Shown: one piece after another, positions 41,644 to 51,391 of the stretch
Numbering within the stretch: position 1 is the stretch's first letter
How the letters are laid out: each line of letters begins with the position of its first letter
Assembly: GCF_029525555.1 (NCBI RefSeq)
Contig: NZ_JAPDHZ010000008.1
Location: 620,001-684,000, forward strand
Direction of reading: 5' to 3'
Source: Cohnella ginsengisoli
GTDB taxonomy: Bacteria; Bacillota; Bacilli; Paenibacillales; Paenibacillaceae
DNA: 64,000 nucleotides
The notes under the pieces: generated by a model
Databases searched by the model: none
What the model saw: only the letters and a program-made list of their open reading frames with translations
What the model was told of the DNA's origin: nothing
Made by a program: the position numbers and the translations under genes

Positions 41644-43122
41644 ATGGGATCGGCAAAGCACGAGCAAGCGCCGTTATTCGATATGCTTGTACGCCATGCT
41701 AAAAAAAGAGTTGACCCCTTTCCACGTCCCGGGGCATAAACAGCGAGCTGTCATCGATGAGTACGAGGGAGCTACGGCGGACTTCGGAATTTTGATGAAT
41801 ATTGATATCACCGAGCTATCGGATTCGGACGATCTCCATGATCCGAGCGGAGCGATCGTGCAGGCTCAGGATCTGGCGGCGGCATGCTTCGGCGCGGAGG
41901 AGACACGTTTCCTCGTCGGGGGGCAGCACCGCGGGCAATCTGGCGATGATACTCGGGATCTGCGATCCGGGCGATCTAGTCCTGGTACAACGCAACGTGC
42001 ACAAATCCATCATTCACGGTCTGGCGCTTGCGGGCGCCCGATGCGTTTTTTTGACGCCTGAACTGGACAATCGCTCAAGTATCGCTATAGCGCCTCGCGT
42101 AGAGACTGTCATTCGCGCTATTGATACATACGGGGGAGGCCAAAGCCCTTATTCTGTGCAGTCCCAATTATTATGGGATGACCGCTAACCTGGTGCCTCT
42201 GGTTGAAGCAGCGCACGCGAGGCAAATACCTGTGCTGGTCGATGAAGCGCACGGTGCCCACTTTGGCCTTCATCCGGCATTTCCCCGCAACGCGCTCCAA
42301 GCCGGAGCGGACGTCGTCGTTCAATCGACGCATAAGATGTTGAGCTCGCTGACGATGAGCGCCATGCTTCATATGCAAGGCGATCTAGTATACAGGCCGG
42401 CTATTCGGCAGGCGCTTGGCATGGTACAAAGCTCGAGTCCGTCTTATCCGTTGATGGCATCGCTTGATCTCGCCCGAAGGGAAATCCATGTGCGAGGGTC
42501 TACCTTGTTCGAACCGGCGCTTGCGGTGTCCCGAACCGTGCGCGAAGCGTGTGCCGGACTGCCCTTCGAAGCGCTGAATGCAGATGATCCGTTGAAGCTA
42601 TCGATTAAGGAAACACGAGAGAGGCTGAACGGGTTCGAGCTCCAAGCGAAGTTGGAGGAGCAAGGCTGCGTCGTCGAGATGGCGGATGCGAAATATGCGG
42701 TATTGGCGCTCGGACCCGGTACGAGAGAAGTAGATGCGGATGTTTTGCTTCGAGCGCTGAATGAAATCGCCGGAGAGCTGGAAATGGAAAGGCTGGAAAG
42801 CTCTCGCGATCAGCAATCCCCGGCTAATAACGCGTCGCCCAGTATTACCTACGGTCAGACTTACGGTCAGATCTCAGAACCAGTTACAATCAGAAGAAGA
42901 ACCACTCATACATCAACCGTGTCTCTTGAAGCGGCCGCAGGCCGTATTTGCGGCGAATGGATCATTCCGTATCCGCCCGGCATTCCTCTTCTGTATCCGG
43001 GAGAACCTATATCTAAAGACGCCTTAGAGGAGCTAAAACGCCTAGCAGCCGCCGGAGCGCGGTTCCAGGGGGGCGTCGGACGAATCGTTGGCGACCATCC
43101 AAGTCCTGACGGAAGGGGATAA
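41644..43122 (+). CDS. yaaO: Orn/Lys/Arg decarboxylase family protein (YaaO-like); three apparent frameshifts
   Basis: ATG 41644 (GCGAGGT upstream). The coding frame shifts at A7 41701-41707, G6 41918-41923 and G5 42132-42136; dropping one base at each restores about 491 residues. The fold-type I PLP enzyme then has PFHVPGHKQ, VGGSTAGNLAMIL, LCSPNYYGMTANL, VDEAHGAHFG and STHKMLSS, where the Lys binds PLP. It decarboxylates a basic amino acid; the substrate is not certain. It lies between csfB and tmk, as yaaO does. Confidence 0.88.
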
Positions 43123-43125
43123 CGT

Positions 43126-44709
43126 ATGAACGGTGCAGCGACGCGTAAAATGCCCGAATCTCGGATAATCACGGCTTGGATCGCCTTGGGCGCAGCGGCG
43201 GCTATCCTTGCGTACTTGCTGTTCGTGCCGCCTGTCATCGGGATCGCGGACAATGGCGACTTCAATCGCGTCATGGGCGCTTCGGGCATTGCCTACGCAG
43301 ATCCGCAGGAGTCCTATGCGGACCGTTACTTCGGCTACGCCCACCAGCTCTATCGCTACGGCGGCTTTACGTCCGGCGGTTATGTATCCACGCATGTGCT
43401 GCTCGTGGCTATCGCCGGAGGAATAGGGAGACTTATCGATCAACGTACCTTCGATATTCGCGTCCTCGGCTTCTGCTATATGACGCTTATGCTCTCTGCC
43501 CTGTGGCTTCTCGTGCGCTATGCACCGACGATGCGGGGGAAATACGCGACTGGGGTCGCCGCTGCCCTTTTGGCGATCATCGGCATCGTCGTCTTTTGCG
43601 ACGTCGGCTATACCGCGTATTATCAATCTTTCTTCGGAGAGCCGTATGCCTTGGTCGCTACCCTGCTTGCCTTAGGCGCGGCGGTCGCGATCGCGTCGCG
43701 GCTCGAACCGGACAGGCGAAGTTCGGCAGAGCCTGATGATCCGCAGCAAACCGTCCGTCTTCCGTCGGCATGGTTGCTGGCGCTGTTCGTGGGCGCCGGC
43801 GTCGCTTTGGCAACCTCGAAGATTCAAAACGCGCCTATTGGCTTCCTGCTGGCCATCCTGGCTTGGCGTATGGCCTCGCTCCGTCCCGATAGAGGCTGGC
43901 GGTTGCGCGGAAGGATCGGGGCGTGCATCCTGGCGCTATCGGCGATCCTTATGATGGCGCTGGCGCCGGATCAGCTCAGACATATCAACCTGTATCAATC
44001 GATCTTTTTCGGCGCGCTCAAGGATACGCCAGACCTGAGGCGGGATATGCAAGAGCTGGGCATTCCGGACAAGTACGCGGGATTGGCGGGCACGAACTAT
44101 TTTCAGAAGGACACGATCGTGCCCCAGAGCGACCCTACGCTTCGGCGGGAGGTGCTGGATCGGCTGTCGCACAGGGACATTGCCTTGTACTACGCGCGGC
44201 ATCCCGACCGGTTCGTGAGCAAGCTGGAGAAGGCGGCGGAGAACGGAACCGCCGTCAGACCCTATTACCTGGGAAATTATAGCGAGTCGGCCGGCCGTGA
44301 GCGCAGCGAGCTGTCTTACGCGTTTAGTGCTTGGAGCGAATGGAAGCATCGGCATATGCCGAATACGCTGGCATGGTTTGTCTCATGCTATGCCGTCTAT
44401 TATGCGCTGCTAGCCGCCTGGTGGAGCAGAAGCGCCGGCCGGCCCGGCTCCAGACTGCTGGCGGAGACGCTTGCCTTCATCGGGGCCGCGGGCGCGATGG
44501 CCGTGACCGTGTCGCTCATGGGAGACGGGGAAGCGGATCTCGGCAAACATCTCTTCATGTTTAACGTATGCTTCGATATTATGGCGGCGAGCGCGCTTGC
44601 GGCCGTTGTCTATGGGTTGTTGTGGGGGGTTTCGAACGTTGGCCGCCAGCAGCGGGAATCGCAGGCAGTCTACGATAATCGTTCAACCTGCGAAGCTTTC
44701 AGGCTATAA
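43126..44709 (+). CDS. WsfD-like polytopic membrane glycosyltransferase
   Basis: 527 residues, 3 bp after yaaO. About ten membrane segments. Family marks: an extracytoplasmic ADNGDFNRVMGASG after the first segment and GEADLGKHLFMFNVCFDIM near the end. These resemble the glycan hexose transferase WsfD/GT-C-like proteins of Paenibacillaceae, which add sugars to cell-wall or S-layer glycans. It is not in the B. subtilis order and interrupts yaaO-tmk. A G6 run near 44624 could mean that the last 25-30 residues are read in the wrong frame. Confidence 0.55.
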   Translation: MNGAATRKMPESRIITAWIALGAAAAILAYLLFVPPVIGIADNGDFNRVMGASGIAYADPQESYADRYFGYAHQLYRYGGFTSGGYVSTHVLLVAIAGGIGRLIDQRTFDIRVLGFCYMTLMLSALWLLVRYAPTMRGKYATGVAAALLAIIGIVVFCDVGYTAYYQSFFGEPYALVATLLALGAAVAIASRLEPDRRSSAEPDDPQQTVRLPSAWLLALFVGAGVALATSKIQNAPIGFLLAILAWRMASLRPDRGWRLRGRIGACILALSAILMMALAPDQLRHINLYQSIFFGALKDTPDLRRDMQELGIPDKYAGLAGTNYFQKDTIVPQSDPTLRREVLDRLSHRDIALYYARHPDRFVSKLEKAAENGTAVRPYYLGNYSESAGRERSELSYAFSAWSEWKHRHMPNTLAWFVSCYAVYYALLAAWWSRSAGRPGSRLLAETLAFIGAAGAMAVTVSLMGDGEADLGKHLFMFNVCFDIMAASALAAVVYGLLWGVSNVGRQQRESQAVYDNRSTCEAFRL

Positions 44710-44768
44710 TAGAGAAGAGTAGACGCAAGGGGCGTCTGCCTATTATATAGAATCGGAGCATTCGCAGG

Positions 44769-45407
44769 ATGAAGAGAGGCCATTTCATAACAATAGAAGG
44801 CAACGAAGGCGCGGGAAAATCGACGATCGCCGTGATGATGCTGGATTACTTGCGCAAGAAGGGCTTGGATGTCGTGTCGACGCGCGAGCCCGGCGGCATC
44901 GCCATCGCGGAGCAGATCCGCGCGATCGTGCTGGATAACGGCAATACCGCCATGGACGGCCGCACGGAAGCGCTGCTGTACGCGGCGGCACGCAGGCAGC
45001 ACTACGTCGAAAAGATTGTACCTACCCTCGCACAGGGTAAGACGATCTTATGCGATCGCTTTATCGATAGCAGCCTGGCCTATCAGGGATTCGCCAGAGG
45101 GCTTGGCATCGACGAGGTGATGTCGATCAACGCTTTCGCGATCGAAGGCGGATTCCCCGATCTGACGATTTATCTGGACGTCGATCCCGAGATCGGCATT
45201 CAGCGGATCCACGCGCACGGCAGCCGGGAGATCAATCGACTGGATCTGGAGTCTTTAACCTTTCACCATCGCGTGCGGGAGGGTTATCTGGAGGCGCTGG
45301 CGCGATTCCCGGACCGAATCGTGCGCGTCGATGCCAATCGGGTTATCGAGGACGTGTTCGCGGCGGTTGCGGGCGCACTGGATCGCTTTTTCGACCGGAC
45401 TGAATAA
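44769..45407 (+). CDS. tmk: Thymidylate kinase
   Basis: 212 residues. P-loop GNEGAGKSTIAVMML, DRE-type loop TREPGGIAIAEQIR, and CDRFIDSSLAYQGFARG. It phosphorylates dTMP to dTDP. It heads the conserved tmk-darA-yaaR-holB-ricT-yabA series. Confidence 0.97.
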   Translation: MKRGHFITIEGNEGAGKSTIAVMMLDYLRKKGLDVVSTREPGGIAIAEQIRAIVLDNGNTAMDGRTEALLYAAARRQHYVEKIVPTLAQGKTILCDRFIDSSLAYQGFARGLGIDEVMSINAFAIEGGFPDLTIYLDVDPEIGIQRIHAHGSREINRLDLESLTFHHRVREGYLEALARFPDRIVRVDANRVIEDVFAAVAGALDRFFDRTE

Positions 45408-45552
45408 GATCGTAGCGGTAAAAAGCGGTTCTCTGCCATGTCCACCGGGAGATAGCGCTTGCAAATATGCGTCCGGGGGGCAGGATTTGAAGCCGCGGCG
45501 TCAAATTTTATAAAGAGAAGCTCATATTACATTGAATTGGGAGGAATGATGG

Positions 45553-45882
45553 ATGAAGCTGGTCATCGCCGTAGCACAAGACAAGGATAGCAACAGGCTC
45601 TCCAATGCGCTCATCAAAGAAGGGTTCCGCGCGACGAAGCTCGCTAGTACCGGAGGATTTCTAAAAGCCGGGAATACGACGTTCCTGATCGGGATCGAGG
45701 ACGAACGGGTACAGCAGGTGCTCGACGTCATCCGTGCCAACTGCAAAGTGCGCGACCAATTGGTTACCCCTGTCTCTCCGGTCAGCGGCGCAGCCGACTC
45801 CTATATTCCATTTCCGGTCGAGGTGCAGGTGGGCGGCGCAGCTGTCTTCGTGGTCCCGGTCGAACGTTTCGAACACTTCTAA
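45553..45882 (+). CDS. darA: Cyclic di-AMP receptor DarA (YaaQ)
   Basis: 109 residues, TGGGAGGAATG upstream. PII-like fold with LVIAVAQDKDSNRLSNALI and TKLASTGGFLKAGNTTFLIG, the loop that binds c-di-AMP in PstA/DarA. The downstream target of the family is not settled. It lies between tmk and yaaR, as in B. subtilis. Confidence 0.96.
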   Translation: MKLVIAVAQDKDSNRLSNALIKEGFRATKLASTGGFLKAGNTTFLIGIEDERVQQVLDVIRANCKVRDQLVTPVSPVSGAADSYIPFPVEVQVGGAAVFVVPVERFEHF

Positions 45883-45906
45883 CTATCAGGCGGGATGTGA
45901 AGCGGG

Positions 45907-46350
45907 ATGAAGATCCAGCCGGGTTATTTTCCCCCGAACAATAAGATTCAACGGACGGATACGAACGCTCGTCCGCGCGAGATGCCGAACTTCGGCGATC
46001 TGATGCAGCAGAACGATGAGGGGCGCTCCCAGGAGGAGCTGCAGCGCAAGCTGGAGGACATTCGCCTGCAGGGCGACAGGCTCATGCGTTCGATGACCGT
46101 CCGCGAGCTGAAGCTGTATCGGATGATGGTCAAGGGCTTCCTTGAAGATACGCTCAAGCGCGGCATCGCCCTGAAGGAGACGAAGGGCTGGGATCGTCGC
46201 GGACGCGGCAAGCGGTACAAAATATTGGAGGAAGTCGATTCGATGCTCGTAGCCATGGGCGAGGAGCTCCTAGGCAGCGAAGAAGGCCGGCTGGAGCTTC
46301 TGCAAAGGGTAGGCGAGATTCGGGGACTTCTGATCAACCTGGTATTCTAA
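45907..46350 (+). CDS. yaaR: YaaR-family protein (DUF327)
   Basis: 147 residues. Helical protein with MRSMTVRELKLYRMMVKGFL, then KRYKILEEVDSMLVAMGEEL, the DUF327 core. The role is unknown. It lies between darA and holB. Confidence 0.92.
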   Translation: MKIQPGYFPPNNKIQRTDTNARPREMPNFGDLMQQNDEGRSQEELQRKLEDIRLQGDRLMRSMTVRELKLYRMMVKGFLEDTLKRGIALKETKGWDRRGRGKRYKILEEVDSMLVAMGEELLGSEEGRLELLQRVGEIRGLLINLVF

Positions 46351-46407
46351 CGGCGCTCAAGCCGTTGCAATAAAATTTAGTCCATCAACGAGAGAAGGTT
46401 CAGCGCA

Positions 46408-47391
46408 ATGGCGATCGCATCGGTACCGGGCCAGGATCGGGCCAAGAGGCTCCTGCAGGGCATGATCCGAAGCGGCAAGGTCGCGCACGCCTACCTGTTC
46501 GCGGGCCCGCAGGGCTCGGGGAGAAGCGCGATGGCGCAAGCCTTCGCGATGACGCTGCTATGCGAGCGCGGCGGCGACGATGCGTGCGGCGAGTGCCTGA
46601 CGTGCCGCAAAGTCGAGCACGGCAACCATCCCGATCTTCACCGGATCGTCCCGGACGGCCAGACGGTGAAGATCGATCAGATCCGCGAGCTGCAGCGGGA
46701 GCTGTCATATCGCAGCGCCGGCTCGCAGCGCAAGATCTACGTGATCGAAGCGGCGGAGACGATGACGGTCCAAGCGGCCAACAGCCTGCTGAAGTTTCTG
46801 GAGGAGCCGCCGTCGCCCGTCGTAGCGATCCTGATCGCGCAGAGCGAGCAGGCGATGCTGCCGACGATCGTATCGCGAACGCAGCTCGTGCCGTTCACGC
46901 CGGGCGATCCGAAGGCGATGGAGGCGCTGCTCATACGGGAAGGCACGCCGCCGCTGATCGCCAAATCGGTCGTTCATTTGTCCGCGGGGTTTGAAGCCGC
47001 ACGGGCGCTGGCAGCCGAGAATTGGTTTGCAGAAATCCGAAACGTAGTGATACAATTAGGCAGGGAGATCCCGTCCCGGTTCCCTGGCGTGCTGCTAACC
47101 GCGCAGACACAGGTATTTAAGACGGATCTGGCCGAGCATACCGACATATTGCTGCAACTGTTTGCTTTATGGTATAGAGATATGATTTACGTCATGACCG
47201 GCCGAGAGGAGAGGCTCGTCTTTCCCGATCAAGCGGAATGGCTCTCCAAGCAGGCTTGGACCCGTAGCGTCCATGCCTGGACCCGGTCGATGGAAGCGGC
47301 GCTGTCCGCCGTCCGCCGCATTAAGGCGAACGTGCAGCCGCAGCTCGCTTTCGAGCAATTTCTAGTGACGTCCGCGCAGACGGCGGGTTAG
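46408..47391 (+). CDS. holB: DNA polymerase III delta' subunit
   Basis: 327 residues. AAA+ clamp-loader fold; the P-loop is degenerate (GPQGSGRSAM, Arg for Lys) as expected for delta'. The zinc module is CGECLTCRKVEHGNHPD. NSLLKFLEEPP and SRTQLVPF mark the arginine-finger region. It works with HolA and DnaX to load the beta clamp. Confidence 0.95.
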   Translation: MAIASVPGQDRAKRLLQGMIRSGKVAHAYLFAGPQGSGRSAMAQAFAMTLLCERGGDDACGECLTCRKVEHGNHPDLHRIVPDGQTVKIDQIRELQRELSYRSAGSQRKIYVIEAAETMTVQAANSLLKFLEEPPSPVVAILIAQSEQAMLPTIVSRTQLVPFTPGDPKAMEALLIREGTPPLIAKSVVHLSAGFEAARALAAENWFAEIRNVVIQLGREIPSRFPGVLLTAQTQVFKTDLAEHTDILLQLFALWYRDMIYVMTGREERLVFPDQAEWLSKQAWTRSVHAWTRSMEAALSAVRRIKANVQPQLAFEQFLVTSAQTAG

Positions 47392-47434
47392 ACCGCATCG
47401 GAGCGTCTGCAGCGGCGTACGGGAGGGGGTAGTT

Positions 47435-48235
47435 TTGTACGAGGTTGTCGGCGTCCGCTTCAAGAAAGCGGGCAAGGTCTATTATTTTGACCCGGCCGAA
47501 CATCCGGTAGCCAAGGACCAGCATGTCATCGTCGAGACCGCGCGAGGCGTCGAATACGGCACGGTCGTCATCGGACCGAAGACCGTCGGCGAGGCCGACG
47601 TCGTCCTTCCGCTCAAGAGGGTTATACGCGTCGCTGCGGACAGCGATGCGCATGCAGTCGAGGAAAACCGGAACGCGGCGAAAAACGCTTTTGCCATCGG
47701 ATTGCAGAAAATCAAGGACCATCAGCTCCGAATGAAGCTGGTGGACGTCGAATACACGTTTGACCGCAACAAGATTATTTTCTACTTCACGGCCGAGGGT
47801 CGAGTCGACTTCCGGGAGCTGGTGAAGGACCTGGCAGGCGTATTCCGGACCCGTATCGAGCTCCGTCAGATCGGGGTGCGGGACGAAGCCAAGATGCTGG
47901 GCGGCATCGGCCCCTGCGGCCGCGTGCTCTGCTGCTCCTCCTGGCTGGGGGACTTCGAGCCGGTATCGATCAAGATGGCCAAGGATCAGAATCTATCGCT
48001 GAACCCGACCAAGATCTCCGGTCTGTGCGGTCGCCTCATGTGCTGTCTCAAGTTCGAGCACGACAATTATGAGAGCGCCAAGGAAGAGATGCCGGCCGTC
48101 GGTAAGATCGTCGTCACCTCGTTCGGAGACGGCAAGGTCGTCGGTCTCAATGCCGGCAGCCGCAGCGTTCACGTTCAGCTGTTCGAGGTCGGCAAGGTCA
48201 AAGAGCTTCCTTTTGAAGAAGTCGTCGTAAAGTAA
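47435..48235 (+). CDS. ricT: RicT (YaaT) stage 0 sporulation protein
   Basis: 266 residues from TTG 47435 (GGGAGGGGG upstream). PSP1 domain with Cys-rich motifs GPCGRVLCCSSWLGDFEPV and GLCGRLMCCLKFEH. With RicA and RicF it forms the Y-complex that binds FeS clusters and supports RNA maturation and Spo0A phosphorelay in B. subtilis. Confidence 0.96.
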   Translation: MYEVVGVRFKKAGKVYYFDPAEHPVAKDQHVIVETARGVEYGTVVIGPKTVGEADVVLPLKRVIRVAADSDAHAVEENRNAAKNAFAIGLQKIKDHQLRMKLVDVEYTFDRNKIIFYFTAEGRVDFRELVKDLAGVFRTRIELRQIGVRDEAKMLGGIGPCGRVLCCSSWLGDFEPVSIKMAKDQNLSLNPTKISGLCGRLMCCLKFEHDNYESAKEEMPAVGKIVVTSFGDGKVVGLNAGSRSVHVQLFEVGKVKELPFEEVVVK

Positions 48236-48290
48236 TTCCAGCAGCACCTATCGTCACCGACACAACCTGGCTTTAAGGTGGAGCTTGCCC

Positions 48291-48674
48291 ATGAAGGATG
48301 TATACTTAGGCGTGGATGAACTCGAGGCGAAGCTAGGCGGCCTCCATACGGAATTCGGTTCGCTTAAGCTCAAGATTAAGGAATTGGTCGAAGAAAACCA
48401 GCGGCTGCGCATCGAGAACCAGCAGCTGCGCAAGATCTTCAAGCGCGAGAACATTGAATTCGCGGCAGAACCTGCGGTCGACGTGTCGGAGGAACCGGCC
48501 GATACCCGCCAACAGGAGCAAGCCGAGACCGCGGCCGGATCGTCCATTGGCGAAGGCTACGACAATCTGGCCCGGCTGTACCACGAAGGCTTCCATATCT
48601 GCAACGTATACTACGGACATTTGCGGATGGAAGGCGACTGCTTGTTTTGCCTCTCGTTTCTTAGTAAGCCTTAG
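48291..48674 (+). CDS. yabA: Replication initiation control protein YabA
   Basis: 127 residues from ATG 48291 (AAGGTGGAG upstream). An N-terminal leucine zipper comes first (KIKELVEENQRLRIENQQL); the C-terminal zinc module has HEGFHICNVYYGHLR and GDCLFCLSFL. YabA contacts DnaA and DnaN to limit re-initiation. A strong terminator follows. Confidence 0.95.
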   Translation: MKDVYLGVDELEAKLGGLHTEFGSLKLKIKELVEENQRLRIENQQLRKIFKRENIEFAAEPAVDVSEEPADTRQQEQAETAAGSSIGEGYDNLARLYHEGFHICNVYYGHLRMEGDCLFCLSFLSKP

Positions 48675-48693
48675 TTGGTTATTACCCACGCAC

Positions 48694-48730
48694 GGCCGAC
48701 TCTCCAATCCGGGGGGAGCCGGCTTTTTTT
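48694..48730 (+). terminator. Terminator after yabA
   Basis: GGCCGACTCTCC aatc CGGGGGGAGCCGGC stem followed by T8. Confidence 0.85.
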
Positions 48731-48887
48731 TGCGAAGGGGGCATTCTTGGCTTACTCCCCTCGTTCAGAATGCTGGCATTGAATCCGCAAATCGAGTAAG
48801 CTTAGAGACGTAATTAAGGTACAAAAAAAGCGGTACGAAATGACGCATATATAATAGAAGAAAAAATTCGGGACGGTGCGTTGAACG

Positions 48888-49700
48888 TTGAATGAAAACG
48901 ATAACATCACGCTCGGGAAGCCGCCGTTGCTGGAAGGCGAACGGCTGGATGACCTGCTGACGCATGAATATAAAATCATACAGAGCAAAGAGGTTTTCAG
49001 CTTCTCGTTGGACGCCGTTCTTCTCGCCAGATTCGCGGGCATACCGAAGAGAGGACGAATCCTCGACCTGTGCACGGGAAACGGCGTGATCCCGCTCCTG
49101 CTAGCGACGCGGACCGATGCGTCTATCGAGGGCGTAGAGCTGCAGCCCCGGCTCGCGGACATGGCCCGGCGGAGCGTCGACTACAACGAATTGCAGTCGC
49201 GGATCGGTATCCGGGAAGCGGACCTTAAGACGCTGCCTGCCCTCCAGGGAGGCGAAGCCTACGACGCAGTGACGGTGAATCCGCCGTACAAGCCCGTCGG
49301 ATCCGGAGAGCACAAAGGAAACTTGCATCAGGCGCTAGCCCGCCATGAGATCGGATGCACACTGGAGGATGTCGTATCTGCATCGGCGCGAAGCGTCCGC
49401 GAGGGCGGGCGCGTCTCCATGGTCCATCGTCCGTCCCGTCTGGCGGAGATCATGGCCGCGATGCAGCGGTACCGGCTCGAGCCGAAGCGGATGCGCTTCG
49501 TGCATTCGCGCGCGGGAGCGGAAGCGAACATGGTACTGATCGAAGCCAGCTTAGGCGGACGTCCGGAGCTGCGGCTGCTCCCGCCGCTGATTGTATACGA
49601 GGGAGAAGGCCGTACCTACACAGGGGAGCTGCTGGACGTATTTTACGGGCGCAAAAAGGAATTGAACGGAACTGATGCGATCGAAGGAGCGGAGGATTGA
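48888..49700 (+). CDS. trmN6: tRNA1(Val) A37 N6-methyltransferase-like TrmN6 (YabB)
   Basis: 270 residues, TTG start 48888; the start codon is not well fixed. SAM motif I ILDLCTGNGVIPLLL and the N6-adenine catalytic NPPY in AVTVNPPYKPVGSGE. It methylates adenine in tRNA. The GIY-YIG gene yazA that follows it in B. subtilis is absent; rsmI comes next. Confidence 0.88.
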   Translation: MNENDNITLGKPPLLEGERLDDLLTHEYKIIQSKEVFSFSLDAVLLARFAGIPKRGRILDLCTGNGVIPLLLATRTDASIEGVELQPRLADMARRSVDYNELQSRIGIREADLKTLPALQGGEAYDAVTVNPPYKPVGSGEHKGNLHQALARHEIGCTLEDVVSASARSVREGGRVSMVHRPSRLAEIMAAMQRYRLEPKRMRFVHSRAGAEANMVLIEASLGGRPELRLLPPLIVYEGEGRTYTGELLDVFYGRKKELNGTDAIEGAED

Positions 49701-49704
49701 AGCG

Positions 49705-50734
49705 ATGAGGGAGAAACGCGAACGGCATGCACAAAAACTGAAGCAAGCAGCCGATTCGACCGGGAACGAGCAAGCCCGCGAAGCGAATGCGGTCGTGCAT
49801 ACGGAGAATACCGGCACGGAAGCGCAAGTTCAGAAAAGCTTCGGCGCGCGCGCTGCGGGCGGACCGGGCACGCTCTATCTGGTCGCGACGCCGATCGGCA
49901 ACCTGGAGGACATGACCTTCCGTGCCGTGCGCATGCTGAAGGAAGCGGATCTCATCGCCGCCGAAGATACGCGTCAGACGCGTAAGCTGCTCACGCACTT
50001 CGACATCTCGACGCGTCTGGTCAGCTATCACGAGCACAACAAGAGAGCGAGCGGTCCGGAGCTGGTCAGACTGCTGGCGGAAGGCAGCACGATCGCCCTT
50101 GTCAGCGACGCGGGCATGCCCGCCATCTCGGACCCGGGCGCCGATCTTGCAGCCGCGGCTGCCGCGGAAGGCATTCCGGTCGTTCCCATCCCTGGCGCTA
50201 ACGCCGCACTCTCTTCGCTTATCGTGTCCGGCCTGCCGACGGACCGATTCCTTTTTGCAGGCTTCCCGCCCCGGGACCGCAAGGGAATGGAAGCCTTCCT
50301 CTCCCGCATGGATCGCGAAGAGGCTACGCTCCTGCTATACGAGTCTCCGCATCGGCTCAAAAAAAACCGTAGAGGCGGTCGCCGAGCGTTGGAGCGGCAG
50401 GCGGATGGCGGTCGTGCGGGAGCTGACGAAAAAGCACGAGGAGATCGTGCGAGGCACGGCCGAAGCTTGTCTGCAATACATAGAAGCGCATCCGCCTCTA
50501 GGCGAATGCTGCCTGGTCATTGAAGGCGCGGACGCATCCGCAGCTTCGGCGGCAGATCCAAGCGACGCATGGTGGTCCGAGCTCACGACGGCTGAGCACG
50601 TTGCCAGATACGAGGCGAAGAACGGCGAGAACCGCAAAGAAGCGATGCGGCTCGCTGCGCGCGATCTGGGCGTGTCCCGCAGGGAAGTCTACCAGATGTT
50701 GCTCGAAGAAGAAAAAGACCCCTCCGCGGACTAG
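49705..50734 (+). CDS. rsmI: 16S rRNA 2'-O-methyltransferase RsmI; apparent frameshift at 50359-50366
   Basis: ATG 49705 has GGAGG nine bases upstream. The frame breaks at an A8 run (50359-50366); dropping one A gives SPHRLKKTVEAVAERW and 342 residues in all. Core: LYLVATPIGNLEDMTFRAVR, AAEDTRQTRKLL, SDAGMPAISDPG. The first 55 residues are an extra charged, low-complexity tail. It methylates C1402 of 16S rRNA. A bidirectional terminator separates it from abrB. Confidence 0.94.
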
Positions 50735-50746
50735 TCCGGGAGGGGT
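50712..50746. terminator. Terminator between rsmI and abrB
   Basis: ACCCCTCCGCGGA ctag TCCGGGAGGGGT hairpin; the T tract is strongest on the minus strand (CTTTTTC), where it ends abrB. Confidence 0.75.
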
Positions 50747-50824
50747 GCAAGGAGATATAAAAAAGGTTAGAAATAACGATGTTGGTAAGTGCTTCTTCCA
50801 TTATAAACGAATTTCTCTAATTTG

Positions 50825-51073
50825 TCACACGGTTGCAGGCAAATCCTTCAAGCATTCTCTGCAAACGATTTTTCCTTTGAAATAAATCACGTTGTCCGCG
50901 TTGCCGCAGAAGATACAAGCCGGCTCGTACTTCTTCAGCATGATGCGCTCGCCGTCCACGTAGATTTCCAGCGCATCCTTCTCTCCGATACCCAGCGTTC
51001 TGCGCAGCTCGATCGGAATGACCACGCGACCCAGTTCATCTACTTTCCGTACAATGCCCGTCGACTTCAACAT
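50825..51073 (-). CDS. abrB: Transition-state regulator AbrB
   Basis: 82 residues from ATG 51073 (GGGAGGA upstream). SpoVT/AbrB swapped-hairpin domain MLKSTGIVRKVDELGRVVIP, IELRRTLGIGEKDALEIYV. The C-terminal part carries CIFCGNADNVIYFKGKIVCREC, two CxxC pairs likely to bind zinc, unlike B. subtilis AbrB. It represses post-exponential genes. It faces the ywfO-like gene divergently across 318 bp. Confidence 0.94.
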   Translation of the reverse strand: MLKSTGIVRKVDELGRVVIPIELRRTLGIGEKDALEIYVDGERIMLKKYEPACIFCGNADNVIYFKGKIVCRECLKDLPATV

Positions 51074-51391
51074 TTGGAAATCCTCCCTCATTCGCGTAAA
51101 ATAAGATTAAACGAAATGTCGGAGAACCTCCGCATATTCGCCATCATTCGACAAAATTCTTTGTTTTCCGTAATCTATCGTACCAACGATTCCCAAATAA
51201 GTCAACCAGAAAAAGCGGCTTCTTTAGCTGAAATTTAGCTGAATATCCGCTAACTTCCACAGTTTAGCCCTAATTCAGCTATATATTAGGTAAAAAAGAG
51301 GGAATATTTCTTAAAATTAGAGAATGACACTATTCGACAAAATCATAATCGTTTGTCGAATGTGAAGCCCAAACCTACGAGGTGATCGAGC
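51074..51391. other. abrB / HD-hydrolase divergent promoter region
   Basis: 318 bp, AT-rich compared with its surroundings, with no gene. It must hold the abrB promoter and that of the divergent gene; TCGACAAAAT-like stretches occur near 51155 and 51333. I could not assign -35/-10 pairs with confidence. Confidence 0.5.

Noticed and set aside
41644..43122. Separate small genes in the yaaO interval
   Set aside because: The three frame pieces join into one continuous decarboxylase with all motifs in order.
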